Part shown: piece by piece, positions 8,750 to 9,111 of the stretch
How positions within the stretch are numbered: position 1 is the first letter of the stretch
Layout of the letters: each line of letters opens with the position of its first letter
Source of the DNA: Gammaproteobacteria bacterium
GTDB taxonomy: Bacteria; Pseudomonadota; Gammaproteobacteria; SZUA-152
Direction of reading: 5' to 3'
Assembly (NCBI GenBank): GCA_003229995.1
Contig: QIGJ01000017.1
Span: 1-9,111 of the forward strand
Length of the DNA: 9,111 nt
Translations under genes and position numbers: made by a program
Notes under the pieces: generated by a model
Told to the model about the DNA's origin: nothing
Seen by the model: only the letters and a program-made list of their open reading frames with translations
The model's database searches: none

Positions 8750-8824
8750 TAGGGTAGGCAGGTTTTTTTGCCCACGCGAATGTCAACAATACACCCGTGG
8801 GTATAGAAAAATGTGCTCGCCCTA
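8750..8824. repeat. 75-bp imperfect palindromic (MITE-like) element
   Basis: The ends TAGGG (8750-8754) and CCCTA (8820-8824) pair, continuing with GGCA/TGCT-type matches. A T-run (8763-8769) opposes an A-run (8807-8811), and the inner GCCCACG (8770-8776) pairs with CGTGGGT (8796-8802). The central loop is about 19 nt. The whole element therefore folds into one long imperfect hairpin. Such GTAGGG-type palindromes ending in GCCCACG are, from memory, common non-coding dispersed elements in gammaproteobacterial genomes. No target duplication is obvious. Confidence 0.6.
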
Positions 8825-8845
8825 CGGCCACAACAAAGCGGACGA

Positions 8846-8874
8846 ACTCTAACCGTCTGACCGCAAGCTGTCAA
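8846..8874 (-). promoter_or_regulatory. Predicted sigma-70 promoter of the thrS cluster
   Basis: On the minus strand a perfect -35 box TTGACA (8874-8869) is followed after exactly 17 bases by TAGAGT (8851-8846), 4 of 6 matches to TATAAT. Transcription would start near 8839, giving a leader of about 250 nt that contains the palindromic element, the dispersed repeat and the ThrRS operator. The inverted repeat CCGTCT (8853-8858) / AGACGG (8876-8881) surrounds the -35 box and spacer. Confidence 0.55.
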
Positions 8875-8881
8875 AAGACGG

Positions 8882-9111
8882 AAAGGCGTATCACTTGACA
8901 AGACATAAAGCCAACCCAGTCAGCTGGGTGTAACCCGCCTCCTGCTATATGAAGTATAAAAACTGCTAATTTTTGAGTGTATTAGTTCCTAGCTCTGATA
9001 AACACGACCTCTCAAGTAAATAAGATAGGGACACCAAAACCCCGGAATGCATACAGAGCCATTATTTATACCCGTAGCGTTTGGGATTTAGGTCTGAATG
9101 TGCGTCATATT
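8882..9111. other. Gene-free stretch upstream of the thrS promoter
   Basis: No reading frame of credible length or composition crosses this stretch on either strand. The only clear structure is a hairpin ACCCAG-TCAG-CTGGGT at 8914-8929. It has no T-run on either side, so it is not a standard terminator. The part from about 8945 is AT-rich. Whatever gene lies to the right begins or ends beyond the window. Confidence 0.5.

Noticed and set aside
8781..8786. A second perfect TTGACA on the minus strand inside the palindromic element, as an alternative thrS -35 box
   Set aside because: At 16-18 bases downstream there is only ACCTGC-like sequence, with no -10 match. The TATATT-like sequence is about 29 bases away, too far.
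8544..8831. Open minus-strand frame of 95 codons overlapping the thrS start
   Set aside because: It translates the two repeat elements and then runs into the thrS start out of frame. Composition and lack of homology mark it as non-coding.

Overview
The window is a chromosomal segment of a gammaproteobacterium. It carries the classical translation cluster thrS-infC-rpmI-rplT-pheS-pheT-ihfA-merR-type regulator-tRNA-Pro(GGG), all on the minus strand and read right to left from about 8840 to 847. IHF alpha directly downstream of pheT, followed by the short MerR-like gene and tRNA-Pro, is the arrangement familiar from Pseudomonas-like gammaproteobacteria. The protein sequences fit that group, but genus and species cannot be read from the window.

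Layout: positions 1-297 hold the C-terminal end of a DUF1223-type exported protein on the plus strand, convergent to the cluster. Positions 298-846 are an AT-rich gene-free stretch with short repeats, lying just past the tRNA 3' end. Positions 847-8587 are the translation cluster. Positions 8588-8880 are the thrS leader and promoter region, containing two dispersed-repeat-like elements. From 8882 to 9111 I see no gene.

The genes supply protein synthesis: two class II aminoacyl-tRNA synthetases (Thr and Phe), initiation factor 3, ribosomal proteins L35 and L20, and the proline tRNA. They also supply one nucleoid protein subunit, IHF alpha. Several control points can be read from sequence. A stem-loop just upstream of the thrS Shine-Dalgarno copies the anticodon loop of tRNA-Thr(CGU), which suggests ThrRS autocontrol. 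infC starts at a non-canonical AUC codon behind a perfect GGAGG, which suggests IF3 autocontrol. A structured 192-nt rpmI leader sits where L20 would act, and a strong hairpin terminator or attenuator lies between rplT and pheS.

The oddities are a frameshift splitting pheT near codon 609, a 12-bp tandem repeat that adds a Ser/Thr-rich MSTT-type loop inside PheT, and a 75-bp palindromic element inserted between the predicted thrS promoter and its operator. I found no CRISPR array, intact mobile element, defence system or clearly new multi-gene system. The interest here is regulatory and mutational.
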